Below are positions 1 through 7,513 of a stretch of 64,000 nucleotides of DNA, piece after piece (positions within the stretch are counted from its first letter, which is position 1; each line of letters begins with the position of its first letter). Under the pieces are notes generated by a model. It was not told the origin of the DNA and ran no database searches. It saw only the letters and a program-made list of their open reading frames with translations. Origin of the DNA: Bacteroidales bacterium (lineage in GTDB: Bacteria; Bacteroidota; Bacteroidia; Bacteroidales; GCA-2748055); contig JARGFP010000018.1 of NCBI GenBank assembly GCA_029210585.1, positions 34,199 to 98,198 on the forward strand, given 5' to 3'. A program made the translations under genes and the position numbers.

Positions 1-43
1 CGAACGATGGATTTGCTGCCGTGATCCGCACAGGACGGGATAC

Positions 44-94
44 GATCAGGAGGATGCGATCAGGAGGATGCGATCAGGAGGATGCGATCAGAAG
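44..94. repeat. 14-bp tandem repeat (GATCAGGAGGATGC)
   Basis: Three exact copies of GATCAGGAGGATGC at 44-57, 58-71 and 72-85 are followed by a partial copy (86-94). Both forward frames read through the repeat into stops at about 97 and 148, so it could be the 3' end of a gene that starts left of the window, or purely intergenic. The period is not a multiple of three. Confidence 0.85.
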
Positions 95-190
95 ATTTAA
101 GGGACATCAGATGCACTCCTGTTAGCGAAGCTTTCCGGTCCGTATTGTATTTAGTTTTCGTAATTTTTTTACTATCAGGATAAAAAGGAC

Positions 191-198
191 TACTTTTG
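191..198 (+). promoter_or_regulatory. Bacteroidota-type -7 box for the DUF4290-murA pair
   Basis: TACTTTTG matches the TAnnTTTG consensus of the Bacteroidota housekeeping sigma factor. It ends 17 nt before the ATG at 216. Upstream there is only a T-run at the expected -33 position (164-170), so the upstream element is weak. Confidence 0.6.
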
Positions 199-215
199 TA
201 CCATAAATAAATTTA

Positions 216-815
216 ATGAAATACGATTATAATACCCGCCGGGCTCACCTGGTCCTGCCGGAATACGGCCGCAACATTCAGAAAATGGTTGAACACCTGC
301 TTACGATCGAGGATCGGGAAGAACGCAACAGAGCTGCCCGCGCCGTGATCGCTGTAATGGGTAACCTGAATCCACACCTCCGGGATGTGGCAGATTTCAC
401 GCACAAGCTGTGGGACCACCTCGCAATTATCAGTGACTTTAAACTGGACATTGATTCTCCTTATGAGACACCTACCCCGGAGCTGCTCGCAGAGAAACCG
501 AAGAAAATTCCCTATAACCAGAAGCCCATCCGGTTCAAGCATTATGGTCATTCCATCGTGCTGATGATCAATAAGGCAGTGGAGATGGAGGACGGTGAGG
601 AGAGGCAGGACCTCGTGAAGATGATCGCGTATCATATGAAGAAATCCTACCTTACCTGGAACCGTGAAGCGGTGGACGACAGGGAGATACTGGAGGACCT
701 GGCCACCCTTTCAAAAAACAAGCTGCAACTCGAACCCGGTACGGAACTTCCGGAGACACGCGACATTCTGGCTAAAAATGTACGCAAGAAAAAAATAATG
801 GGGAAAAAGAGATAG
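216..815 (+). CDS. DUF4290 family protein
   Basis: This 199-residue protein has the DUF4290 signature of Bacteroidota: an N-terminal MKYDYNTRRAHLVLPEYGRNI-like opening, then a central ENPIRF/HYG-type region (KPIRFKHYGHSI, residues ~107-118) and a basic tail ending KKKIMGKKR. There is no signal peptide or membrane segment, so it should be cytosolic. It lies 11 bp before murA on the same strand, an arrangement I recall from other Bacteroidota, which suggests co-transcription. The family has no established biochemical role; a link to cell-wall synthesis would rest on context alone. Confidence 0.85.
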   Translation: MKYDYNTRRAHLVLPEYGRNIQKMVEHLLTIEDREERNRAARAVIAVMGNLNPHLRDVADFTHKLWDHLAIISDFKLDIDSPYETPTPELLAEKPKKIPYNQKPIRFKHYGHSIVLMINKAVEMEDGEERQDLVKMIAYHMKKSYLTWNREAVDDREILEDLATLSKNKLQLEPGTELPETRDILAKNVRKKKIMGKKR

Positions 816-826
816 CCCGACCTGCC

Positions 827-2131
827 ATGAGCAAATTTGTCATTGAAGGAGGAAAGCGACTTTCAGGGGAAATCACCCCCCAGGGAGCCAAGAACGAAGC
901 ACTCCAGATCCTCTGTGCAGTGTTGCTCACTCCCGAAAAGATCACCATAGAAAACATACCTGCCATCAGGGATGTCATGAAGCTCATTGAGCTCCTTGAT
1001 GAACTCGGGGTAAAGGTGGAACAGGTGGATGACAAGACCTGGAGCTTCCGGGCCGACCAGGTGAACCTGGACTACCTGCGTTCGGATGCCTTCTATACCA
1101 AATCCACCGAGCTGCGCGGCTCCGTGATGCTGGTGGGACCCTTGCTGGCAAGGTTCGGAAAGGCGTTTATTCCCAAGCCGGGCGGTGACAAGATCGGCCG
1201 GCGCAGGCTGGATACCCACTTCATCGGTTTCCAGATGCTGGGGGCCACATTTGAATTCAATGTAAAACGCTCCTGCTTCGAGGTGGAAGCACCGAGCCTG
1301 CAGGGCAGGAAGATGCTGCTCGATGAGGCCTCGGTGACCGGAACGGCAAATATCATCATGGCCGCCGTCATGGCCAAAGGCACCACCACCATTTATAATG
1401 CCGCATGTGAACCCTATATCCAGCAGCTCTGTAAAATGCTGGTACGCATGGGGGCGAAGATTGAAGGGATTGCCTCCAACCTGCTGACCATCCACGGGGT
1501 GGAACAGCTGGGTGGGACCGACCACCGGATCCTGCCCGATATGATCGAGATCGGGAGTTTCATCGGCATGGCTGCCATGACACGCTCCGACCTGCTGATC
1601 AAAGATGTGGCTTACGACGAACTGGGGATCATCCCGGTATCGTTCAAACGGCTGGGCATCCGGCTGGAGCGCAGGGGCGAAGACCTCTATGTTCCGGCGA
1701 TGGACCATTACCAGATCGAGACCTTTATCGATGGGGCGATCATGACCATCGCCGATGCACCGTGGCCGGGACTGACACCTGATTTGCTCAGTGTGATCCT
1801 CGTTACCGCCACCCAGGCGCGGGGAAGTGTGCTGATCCACCAGAAAATGTTCGAGAGCCGGTTGTTCTTCGTCGACAAGCTGATCGACATGGGTGCGCAG
1901 ATCATTCTGTGTGATCCGCACCGGGCGACCGTGATCGGGCTGGACAATGCCATGCAGTTGCGGGGGACCACCATGAGCTCGCCGGATATCCGGGCCGGCG
2001 TGGCACTGCTGATCGCCGCCATGAGCGCCGAGGGAACAAGCATTATTCACAATATCGAGCAGATCGACCGCGGGTACGAACGGATCGACGAACGGCTGAA
2101 CAGGCTGGGAGCCTCTATCGTTCGGGAATAG
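827..2131 (+). CDS. murA: UDP-N-acetylglucosamine 1-carboxyvinyltransferase MurA
   Basis: MurA transfers the enolpyruvyl group of phosphoenolpyruvate to UDP-GlcNAc, the first committed step of peptidoglycan synthesis, in the cytosol. At 434 residues it has usual family length, with the N-terminal GAKNEAL substrate-binding motif (residues 20-26) and two inside-out alpha/beta domains. The active-site loop reads PKPGGDKIGRRRLD: Asp121 occupies the position of the catalytic Cys115 of E. coli, which fosfomycin alkylates. Cys-to-Asp is known in mycobacteria and Chlamydia, keeps activity and gives intrinsic fosfomycin resistance. The gene follows the DUF4290 gene by 11 bp and probably shares its promoter. 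Confidence 0.97.
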   Translation: MSKFVIEGGKRLSGEITPQGAKNEALQILCAVLLTPEKITIENIPAIRDVMKLIELLDELGVKVEQVDDKTWSFRADQVNLDYLRSDAFYTKSTELRGSVMLVGPLLARFGKAFIPKPGGDKIGRRRLDTHFIGFQMLGATFEFNVKRSCFEVEAPSLQGRKMLLDEASVTGTANIIMAAVMAKGTTTIYNAACEPYIQQLCKMLVRMGAKIEGIASNLLTIHGVEQLGGTDHRILPDMIEIGSFIGMAAMTRSDLLIKDVAYDELGIIPVSFKRLGIRLERRGEDLYVPAMDHYQIETFIDGAIMTIADAPWPGLTPDLLSVILVTATQARGSVLIHQKMFESRLFFVDKLIDMGAQIILCDPHRATVIGLDNAMQLRGTTMSSPDIRAGVALLIAAMSAEGTSIIHNIEQIDRGYERIDERLNRLGASIVRE

Positions 2132-2370
2132 TGATCGCCAGATAACACCAAAAGCAGCGCTATACTCTTTCACTCTGGCTTACTGATTCAGTACGAGCAT
2201 AACACAGTATTTGTCGTTTTAGTTTCGCTGAGTTCGTAAACCCGGTTCTTGCAAAGACTACTTAAAACAATAAAGCTAATAGGGAAATTTGATGAAAAAT
2301 TGCAGCAAGATTTGTGTTATATTGATATTTCCCTGAAATGATTCTTACATAGAGTAAATCATATATTTTG

Positions 2371-2378
2371 TATATTTG
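2371..2378 (+). promoter_or_regulatory. -7 box for the nucleotidyltransferase/HEPN pair
   Basis: TATATTTG is an exact TAnnTTTG match. It ends only 6 nt before the ATG at 2385 and 18 nt before the next ATG at 2397, so either the message is nearly leaderless or translation begins at 2397. No clear TTTG element lies 19-21 bp upstream. Confidence 0.5.
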
Positions 2379-2384
2379 TATAGG

Positions 2385-2714
2385 ATGACAGAATCGATGG
2401 AAAGCAACGATAAAATACACAATGAAATTAAAGTTATTGTAAGAACTTATATACCTGATGCCCAGGTGCTGCTGTTTGGATCCAGAGCAAGAAATGAAGA
2501 AAGCCCGGATAGTGATTATGATATTTTAATTGTTACCGAAGAGTCATTTTCTTCAGAAAGGGGGATTTCCCTCAGGACTAAAATCAGGAAAGACCTGTTA
2601 ATGAAAGGGTACAGAACGGACGTATTATTACAAAGTAAGTCAGATGTCGAAAGAAAAAGGAGATTGCCCGGACATATTATTCGTAATATTCTCAAGGAAG
2701 CAATCATACTATGA
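2385..2714 (+). CDS. MNT-type minimal nucleotidyltransferase (antitoxin-like)
   Basis: A small nucleotidyltransferase of about 109 residues with the core LFGSRARN...PDSDYDILI motif, i.e. the GS signature followed by the Asp-x-Asp metal-binding pair of the polymerase-beta fold. In HEPN/MNT modules this protein acts as antitoxin, often by nucleotidylating the HEPN toxin. Its stop overlaps the start of the HEPN gene (ATGA at 2711-2714), typical of a translationally coupled pair. The ATG at 2397 is an equally good start given the promoter position. The surrounding DNA is clearly more AT-rich than murA, consistent with an accessory module. The partner gene is broken, so function as a toxin-antitoxin system is doubtful. 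Confidence 0.85.
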   Translation: MTESMESNDKIHNEIKVIVRTYIPDAQVLLFGSRARNEESPDSDYDILIVTEESFSSERGISLRTKIRKDLLMKGYRTDVLLQSKSDVERKRRLPGHIIRNILKEAIIL

Positions 2715-3111
2715 ACCCGGGAAAGAGGGAGTATATTAACAACTGGCTTTTTAGAGCGCGGGAAGATATTTCCGTTATGCAGAATCTGGAACAGTCTGGT
2801 ATCGATTACTATGTCGCACGATCTGTTTTCACGCGCAGCAAGCAGTAGAGAAATACCTGAAGGCATTTTTAATTTTACACGATGTCGATTTCCCAAGAAC
2901 ACATGATGTCGACTTTCTGTTGCTTGAATGCCAAAAGATAGATGCGAATTGTTTTAATTTTGATTTCAAGAGTTTGACAGAATTTGGAGTTTCCGTGCGT
3001 TATCCTGATGATTTTTATATTCCCGGATTAAAGGAGACGAAGGAATACATAGAAATCGCATTGGAAGTCAGGGATCTGGTTGAACGAATCATAAAACAAG
3101 CAACTAAATGA
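2711..3111 (+). pseudogene. Frameshifted HEPN-domain protein (HepT-like toxin)
   Basis: From the ATG at 2711 the reading frame gives a HEPN-like N-terminus (NNWLFRAREDISVMQNLEQ) that hits TAG at 2846-2848. From about 2824 a different frame gives the expected continuation CFHAQQAVEKYLKAFL, then PRTHDVDFLLLE, and runs to TGA at 3109-3111. One base appears to be missing between roughly 2815 and 2824; restoring it would give one HEPN protein of about 133 residues. HEPN proteins are typically RNases in toxin-antitoxin modules. This is either a genuine inactivating mutation or a sequencing or assembly error; the short homopolymer-free context does not favour either. Confidence 0.75.
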
Positions 3112-3158
3112 TGTTTATTGGTATGTTTTTATTTCTGAATAGAAAAATAGGACAAATT

Positions 3159-3746
3159 ATGAAAATGAAACATTTCAGCATTGCACTGATATCGCTTACG
3201 ATAATTTTCCTGGCATCCTGCGGGAACAAACCATCCGGCACTACCGCTGAGGAGACCGCCTATACCATGCCGCCGGAGATTGAAGCACTTCGTGTGGGAA
3301 CTACCCTGGGACTCAGGGCGCCGGAGATCGAAATGCCCAACCTGGAAGGGGAGACCATGCAGCTTTCCTCACTGCGGGGGAAGCTGGTACTGATTGATTT
3401 CTGGGCATCGTGGTGCAATCCCTGCCGGCTGGAGAATCCGCATCTCGTGAAAGTGTACGATGAATTTAACGATGCTTCCTTCACGAAAGGGGAGGGGTTT
3501 GAGATCTTTTCCGTGTCGCTCGATCGCAACGAGGAAGCCTGGCGAAAGGCAGTGATGCAGGACCGGCTCGACTGGCCCTATCAGCTCGGTACCATGGAAG
3601 GGGCCCGTACACAGGCCGCACAGGACTATGGGATCCAGATGATCCCCTCCAATTTCCTCCTCGACCAGCACGGGGTGATCATCGCCACCAACCTGCGCGG
3701 CGACGCGCTGAATGAGAAACTAAACAGCCTGATTGCTGCTGAATAG
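3159..3746 (+). CDS. TlpA/ResA-family thioredoxin-like lipoprotein
   Basis: A membrane-anchored thiol-disulfide oxidoreductase of about 195 residues. The start at 3159 gives a lipoprotein signal (ISLTIIFLASC, lipidated Cys about residue 21), and the upstream in-frame ATG at 3108 would spoil the signal. The thioredoxin fold follows: an AhpC/TSA-like entry (APEIEMPNLEGE), the redox motif WCNPC (Cys86 and Cys89), and the cis-proline loop MIPSNF. Such proteins reduce periplasmic disulfides, for example in cytochrome maturation or in defence against oxidised proteins. No cytochrome genes are nearby. Base composition is like the genomic backbone although both neighbours are AT-rich toxin-antitoxin-like genes. 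Confidence 0.9.
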   Translation: MKMKHFSIALISLTIIFLASCGNKPSGTTAEETAYTMPPEIEALRVGTTLGLRAPEIEMPNLEGETMQLSSLRGKLVLIDFWASWCNPCRLENPHLVKVYDEFNDASFTKGEGFEIFSVSLDRNEEAWRKAVMQDRLDWPYQLGTMEGARTQAAQDYGIQMIPSNFLLDQHGVIIATNLRGDALNEKLNSLIAAE

Positions 3747-3880
3747 GAGTTTGCTTATTGCTGAATAGTCTGTATGCTGCCAGGGTGAAGCAGACCGGGT
3801 ATTGAATATTAGCCTGCACACTACCATTTTATAGTTTGCAATGGACCGGTTGTGGGAGATTGAAGCCAGGACAATCGGTC

Positions 3881-4297
3881 TTATTCAATGGTTTCAATAA
3901 ACTGTTGGGCCGTCATGACCGGCAGTTTTGAATGCTTAAAATCTTTCAAATTCCTTGTGATGATCAGATCTTGTCCGTTTTCCAAAGCAGAAAAATATTG
4001 CAGTGCATCCTCGAAATCTGAAAAATTCTCATCGTTGAGCGCCAGGCCAACAATTTTATCATCCAATGGCAGGATTGTCACGATCAACCTGAGTTTTCTT
4101 AAAATTGATTTCGCTTTGTTGGCATCCATTTGCCTTAATAACACATAACTGGTATTGGCGATTGATAAAGAGGATATGGTTAATTCAATTTGCTTTTTGT
4201 CTGCAAGTGAAAACAGCATTGCTGATGCTGCAAAATATGGTTCCCTCCGTGATAATAAATCAATCACAATGTTTGTATCAATGAATAGCTTCTTCAT
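3881..4297 (-). CDS. PIN-domain toxin (VapC-like)
   Basis: A 138-residue PIN-domain protein, the ribonuclease fold used by VapC toxins. It has the opening motif FIDTNIVIDLL with metal-binding Asp7, the central DFEDALQ block (Asp94, Glu96, Asp97) and the LIITRNLKDF element (Asp119). Position ~48, where many VapC proteins carry a conserved Glu, reads SIANTSYVL, as in a Bacteroidota subfamily. It follows the DUF6364-type gene (4340-4591) by 42 bp on the same strand, the usual antitoxin-then-toxin order. The RNA target cannot be told from sequence. Confidence 0.9.
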   Translation of the reverse strand: MKKLFIDTNIVIDLLSRREPYFAASAMLFSLADKKQIELTISSLSIANTSYVLLRQMDANKAKSILRKLRLIVTILPLDDKIVGLALNDENFSDFEDALQYFSALENGQDLIITRNLKDFKHSKLPVMTAQQFIETIE

Positions 4298-4339
4298 GCT
4301 AATTTTGAATCTGTCGATTAATTAGAGTAGCTGGACTAC

Positions 4340-4591
4340 CTATTTATATTTTTCTTCTAAAAATCCACGATACTCTTTTTTGTAATCAAAATCAGCCGGC
4401 AAATCAATCACGCCGCTTAAACTCTCAACAAGGGGAGTAATTGAAGTCTTTTCTTCCGCTTCTTTTTGTCTGGTAATGGTGTCAAGGTAAGATTCAATCA
4501 TTTTTGAAAGACTGATCTTATGACTGCGCGCATATTTCTTGGCTCTTTCGATAACAGAAGTATTTAATCTCAAAGTTAATTTTGTGTTCAT
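4340..4591 (-). CDS. DUF6364-type antitoxin (ribbon-helix-helix-like)
   Basis: An 83-residue protein. Its N-terminus, MNTKLTLRLNTSVIERAKKYARSH, has the strand-then-two-helices pattern of ribbon-helix-helix DNA-binding proteins (KLTLRL as the DNA-contacting strand, ISLSKMIESYL as second helix). The C-terminal tail (DYKKEYRGFLEEKYK) is the type that occupies a PIN toxin. It precedes the PIN gene in one operon. The promoter (4614-4644) carries two direct GTAATACGT repeats, which would suit autoregulation by an antitoxin dimer pair. Assignment to DUF6364 is from recollection of the family. Confidence 0.82.
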   Translation of the reverse strand: MNTKLTLRLNTSVIERAKKYARSHKISLSKMIESYLDTITRQKEAEEKTSITPLVESLSGVIDLPADFDYKKEYRGFLEEKYK

Positions 4592-4603
4592 CGCCTTTAG
4601 GTT

Positions 4604-4635
4604 GTAATACGTACAAATATAAAAAAGTAATACGT
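4604..4635. promoter_or_regulatory. Candidate antitoxin operators (two GTAATACGT direct repeats)
   Basis: GTAATACGT occurs at 4604-4612 and again at 4627-4635, 23 bp apart, about two helical turns. One copy sits in the spacer of the toxin-antitoxin promoter and the other just downstream of its -7 box, exactly where a repressor would block transcription. That the antitoxin binds here is inference. Confidence 0.5.
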
Positions 4636-4644
4636 CAATTCAAA
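4614..4644 (-). promoter_or_regulatory. Promoter of the DUF6364/PIN operon
   Basis: On the minus strand TTTG (4641-4644) and TATATTTG (4614-4621) are separated by 19 bp, a complete match to the Bacteroidota consensus. The -7 box ends 22 nt before the start codon at 4591. Confidence 0.75.
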
Positions 4645-4653
4645 ATTTTTGTA

Positions 4654-4756
4654 TTTCTATCGATCATAATCTACAAAACATTCTAAAAACAGGTTTTTAT
4701 CGATTATAGTCGATAGAAAACCATATTTCACTAATTCTATCGATTCTAATCTACTA
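4654..4756. repeat. Three spaced copies of a TATCGAT...TAGATTA-like motif
   Basis: Related sequences begin at about 4654, 4696 and 4734, roughly 40 bp apart, each with TATCGAT followed by a TAATCTAC- or TAGTCGAT-like stretch. The middle copy contains the perfect inverted repeat TATCGA-TTATAG-TCGATA (4698-4715). The spacing and symmetry suggest binding sites for a regulator; no protein can be assigned. Confidence 0.5.
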
Positions 4757-4824
4757 CCCGAAGATCTCCGGAGATCAGGTATTGTGGTCTTGCAGATAAA
4801 GAAAAAACAGGCATCTTTTATATC

Positions 4825-5018
4825 GGCATCATCACCTCTTTTCTTTGGGTGTTTTTGAAGTGAACCGGGATTTTTGCGCAGCAATAACCACTTCACGAAG
4901 AAATACCCTTAGAAGTAAAGTGTTGTTTTTGTAAGGCATGATCACCTCTTTTCTTTGGGTGTTTCTGAAGTGAACTGGGATTTTTGCGCAGCAATAACCA
5001 CTTCACGAAGAAATACCC
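4825..5018. repeat. Duplicated 84-bp element with internal dyad symmetry
   Basis: 4825-4908 and 4935-5018 are about 96% identical (three mismatches seen in 84 bp), starting 110 bp apart. The second copy extends into a 16-bp perfect inverted repeat: CCTCTTTTCTTTGGGT at 4945-4960 pairs with ACCCAAAGAAAAGAGG at 5015-5030, with further pairing inside (GAAGTG with CACTTC). The first copy has lost the outer right arm. It resembles a small non-autonomous palindromic repeat (REP- or MITE-like); no transposase or target duplication is visible. Confidence 0.75.
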
Positions 5019-5023
5019 AAAGA

Positions 5024-5056
5024 AAAGAGGGCGTCCCTGTTGAAGACACCCTCTTT
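5024..5056 (-). terminator. Intrinsic terminator of the EF-G2 gene
   Basis: Read on the minus strand, AAAGAGGGTGTC pairs with GACGCCCTCTTT around a 9-nt loop; the single mismatch is a G-U wobble only in this orientation. A pyrimidine-rich tract (TTCTTT) follows. The hairpin begins 22 bp after the stop codon of the gene ending at 5079. Confidence 0.75.
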
Positions 5057-5078
5057 CAATATAAGTATAGTCTCAGTT

Positions 5079-7235
5079 TTAATCCTCGTCCTGTTCGGCC
5101 TCGTAGGCTTTCAGCAGATCATCCTGCAGATCGCCCGGTACCGAAGCGTACTCATCGAAGGCCATGGTGAACATGGCGCGACCGTTGGTCAGCGAACTCA
5201 GCGCTGTGGAGTACTTCGACATCTCGGCCAGCGGAACCTTCGCGGAGATCTTCTCGAATCCCTTCTCGCTCGACATGCCCAGTACGATGGCACGGCGTCC
5301 CTGCAGGTCACTCATCACATCACCCATCCTGTCGGAAGGTACGAGCACTTCAACGATATATACAGGTTCCATGATCTTCGGTCCTGCATTCTTGAAAGCA
5401 GTGCGGAAGGCATTCCGTCCGGCCAGCATGAAGGAGATCTCGTTGGAGTCGACCGGGTGCATCTTGCCATCATACACATATACCCTGATGTCGCGTGCAT
5501 AGGAGCCGGTGAGCGGACCCTCTTCCATCTTCTCCATGATCCCTTTCAGGATCGCCGGAAGGAAACGGGCGTCGATGGATCCGCCGACAATGCAGTTGAT
5601 GAACTCCAGCTTGCCGCCCCAGCTCAGCTTGTGTTCTTCCTTGCCTCGGACAGACAGTTTGTAATCACGACCGTTGATCTTGAAGGTCGACTTTTCAGGG
5701 GTACCTTCTAGATAGGGTTCAATGATCATATGCACCTCACCGAACTGTCCGGCACCGCCCGACTGCTTCTTGTGCCTGTAGTCCGACTGTGCCGCTTTGG
5801 TGATGGTCTCACGGTAGGGGATCCTCGGGGGATGGAATGCCGATTCTACCTTATAAATATTGTCCAGCTGCCACTTGACGAGGTTCAGGTGGTGCTCACC
5901 CTGTCCGTGGATGATGATTTGCCGTAGTTCCTTGCTGTACTCAATGATCACTGTGGGGTCCTCGTCGTGGATCCTGTTAAGTGCTTCACCCAGTTTTTCC
6001 TCGTCACCCTCACTGAGCGGCTTAATGGCTGCCCTGAATTTGGGGTTGGGGAAGGGTACCGGAGGAAAGGCATAACTGGCTCCGGATCCGCATAATGTAT
6101 CATTTGTGGAGGTGTTTTTCAGTTTCACGGTACAGCCGATATCGCCGGCCGACATTTTGGTCACCTTGGTACGGTTCTTTCCATAGGGTGCAAACAACTG
6201 GGAAATGCGTTCCTTGTTCTGCGTGCGCTGGTTGGTCAGGTCCATTCCCTCGGAAACTTCACCCGACATGATCTTGAAATAGTTGACCTCGCCGATATGG
6301 GACTCGAAGGAGGTCTTGAATACGAACATCGAAGGTGCTGCAGATGCATCGCATTTCACTTCCGTTTCGTCTTTCGTCTTTACGGCAGGGAACTGGTCGG
6401 CAGAAGGCACCACATTCGTGATGAACTCCATGAGCCGTCCCACACCCATGTTCTTCTCACCCGATACACAGAATACCGGGAAGATCCCCCTTGCAATCAG
6501 ACCGGTGGAGATACCGGAACGCATTTCATCTTCTGTCAGACCGTCGTTTTCGAAGAAGATCTCCATCAGTTTTTCATCATTTTCAGCAGCTTTCTCGATC
6601 AGCTCGTTCCGCAGCTCCTCGGCATGTTCCTGGTGCGCTGCATCGATCTCACCCACTTCCGGCTTCCCGCCCTCGTCACCATAGGTGAGTTGCTTCATCA
6701 GGATCAGGTCGACGATGGAATTGAAACCCGGACCGGCATTTACAGGGAACTGTGCCAGCACCACCGGGGAGCCGAAACTGTCCTTCACCGATTCAAAAGC
6801 CTTTTCGAAATTGGCCTTGTCATGGTCACACTGGTTCATGGCGATCACTGCAGGTTTGTTGAACCTGTCCAGCCAGCGGCTGTGGATCTCCGTTCCCACT
6901 TCAACACCATGCTGTGCATTGATCAGCATCACGGCTGCATCGGCCATGTGCAGGCTCGAAACTGCTCCGCCCACGAAATCATCTGCTCCGGGAACATCCA
7001 GGATGTTGATCTTTTTATTATTGTACTCCGCGTACATGACGGTGGAGTAGATTGACGACTCGTTTTCGTGTTCGATCTGGTTGTAGTCAGATACCGTGTT
7101 TTGATGGTCTACATCTCCTCTCCTTTCAATGACCCCGCCTTCAAAGAGCATGGCCTCCGCAAGGGTGGTTTTGCCAGAGCCAGCGTTGCCAACCAATGCA
7201 ACACTTTTGATCTGATCGGTTGTATAGTTTTTCAT
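5079..7235 (-). CDS. EF-G2-like translation factor, probably without GTPase activity
   Basis: A 718-residue paralogue of elongation factor G with all five EF-G domains, clearly diverged from the canonical FusA encoded at 8533-10620. The P-loop is GNAGSGKT (residues 16-23), but the switch II motif DTPGHVDF is DVPGADDF (80-87), so the catalytic histidine (His87 in the local FusA) is Ala84. The switch I RGITI sequence is absent and NKMD has become NQCD. Bacteroides EF-G2 is reported to support translation without hydrolysing GTP and to matter under starvation and in the gut; this protein fits that group. It is transcribed away from rpsL from its own promoter and has its own terminator, so it can be regulated separately from the ribosomal operon. 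Confidence 0.9.
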   Translation of the reverse strand: MKNYTTDQIKSVALVGNAGSGKTTLAEAMLFEGGVIERRGDVDHQNTVSDYNQIEHENESSIYSTVMYAEYNNKKINILDVPGADDFVGGAVSSLHMADAAVMLINAQHGVEVGTEIHSRWLDRFNKPAVIAMNQCDHDKANFEKAFESVKDSFGSPVVLAQFPVNAGPGFNSIVDLILMKQLTYGDEGGKPEVGEIDAAHQEHAEELRNELIEKAAENDEKLMEIFFENDGLTEDEMRSGISTGLIARGIFPVFCVSGEKNMGVGRLMEFITNVVPSADQFPAVKTKDETEVKCDASAAPSMFVFKTSFESHIGEVNYFKIMSGEVSEGMDLTNQRTQNKERISQLFAPYGKNRTKVTKMSAGDIGCTVKLKNTSTNDTLCGSGASYAFPPVPFPNPKFRAAIKPLSEGDEEKLGEALNRIHDEDPTVIIEYSKELRQIIIHGQGEHHLNLVKWQLDNIYKVESAFHPPRIPYRETITKAAQSDYRHKKQSGGAGQFGEVHMIIEPYLEGTPEKSTFKINGRDYKLSVRGKEEHKLSWGGKLEFINCIVGGSIDARFLPAILKGIMEKMEEGPLTGSYARDIRVYVYDGKMHPVDSNEISFMLAGRNAFRTAFKNAGPKIMEPVYIVEVLVPSDRMGDVMSDLQGRRAIVLGMSSEKGFEKISAKVPLAEMSKYSTALSSLTNGRAMFTMAFDEYASVPGDLQDDLLKAYEAEQDED

Positions 7236-7299
7236 ATCAGCTAAAAATGGTGTTATATGAGTTTAAGTAAAAAATTCCGTACTGGTCTGATGCGGTGAG

Positions 7300-7329
7300 C
7301 AAAAGTAATAATTTTTTGAATAAATCAAG
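7300..7329 (-). promoter_or_regulatory. Promoter of the EF-G2 gene
   Basis: On the minus strand TACTTTTG (7300-7307) matches TAnnTTTG, with CTTG (7326-7329) 18 bp upstream. The predicted leader is about 60 nt. Confidence 0.6.
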
Positions 7330-7513
7330 CCTCTTTCTGCCTTATGTCCCAACCCTGTCATCCTCTTGCGAAGGGACCCCGGTGCCGATCCTTCCCACGC
7401 ACCTTCAGAATAACAAAACGTGTTCTTTAGCATAAATATACAGCTGGTACATTGCGGCGAACCCTGCACGAAGATACGGCTGGTCAAAAATGCATTATTT
7501 AATTAAATTTTTC

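Larger units (their letters stand above)
4592..5078. other. Intergenic region with promoter, iterated motifs and a duplicated palindromic element
   Basis: No convincing gene. From left to right it holds the toxin-antitoxin promoter and putative operators (4604-4644), three copies of a TATCGAT-containing motif (4654-4756), two copies of an 84-bp element (4825-4908 and 4935-5018), and the terminator of the EF-G2 gene (5024-5056). The first third is strongly AT-rich. Confidence 0.8.

Noticed and set aside
863..2173. Minus-strand open frame of 436 codons opposite murA
   Set aside because: Complementary shadow of murA with a Gln/His/Pro-rich product and no family resemblance.
2280..2339. Frame GKFDEKLQQDLCYIDISLK, like the end of a bacterial sugar transferase
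   Set aside because: Only about 19 residues before a stop, with stops just upstream and no neighbouring polysaccharide genes; too short to support a remnant.
5040..5711. Plus-strand open frame of 223 codons
   Set aside because: Lies antisense within the EF-G2 gene, low-complexity His/Arg-rich translation, no initiation context; a shadow of the real gene.
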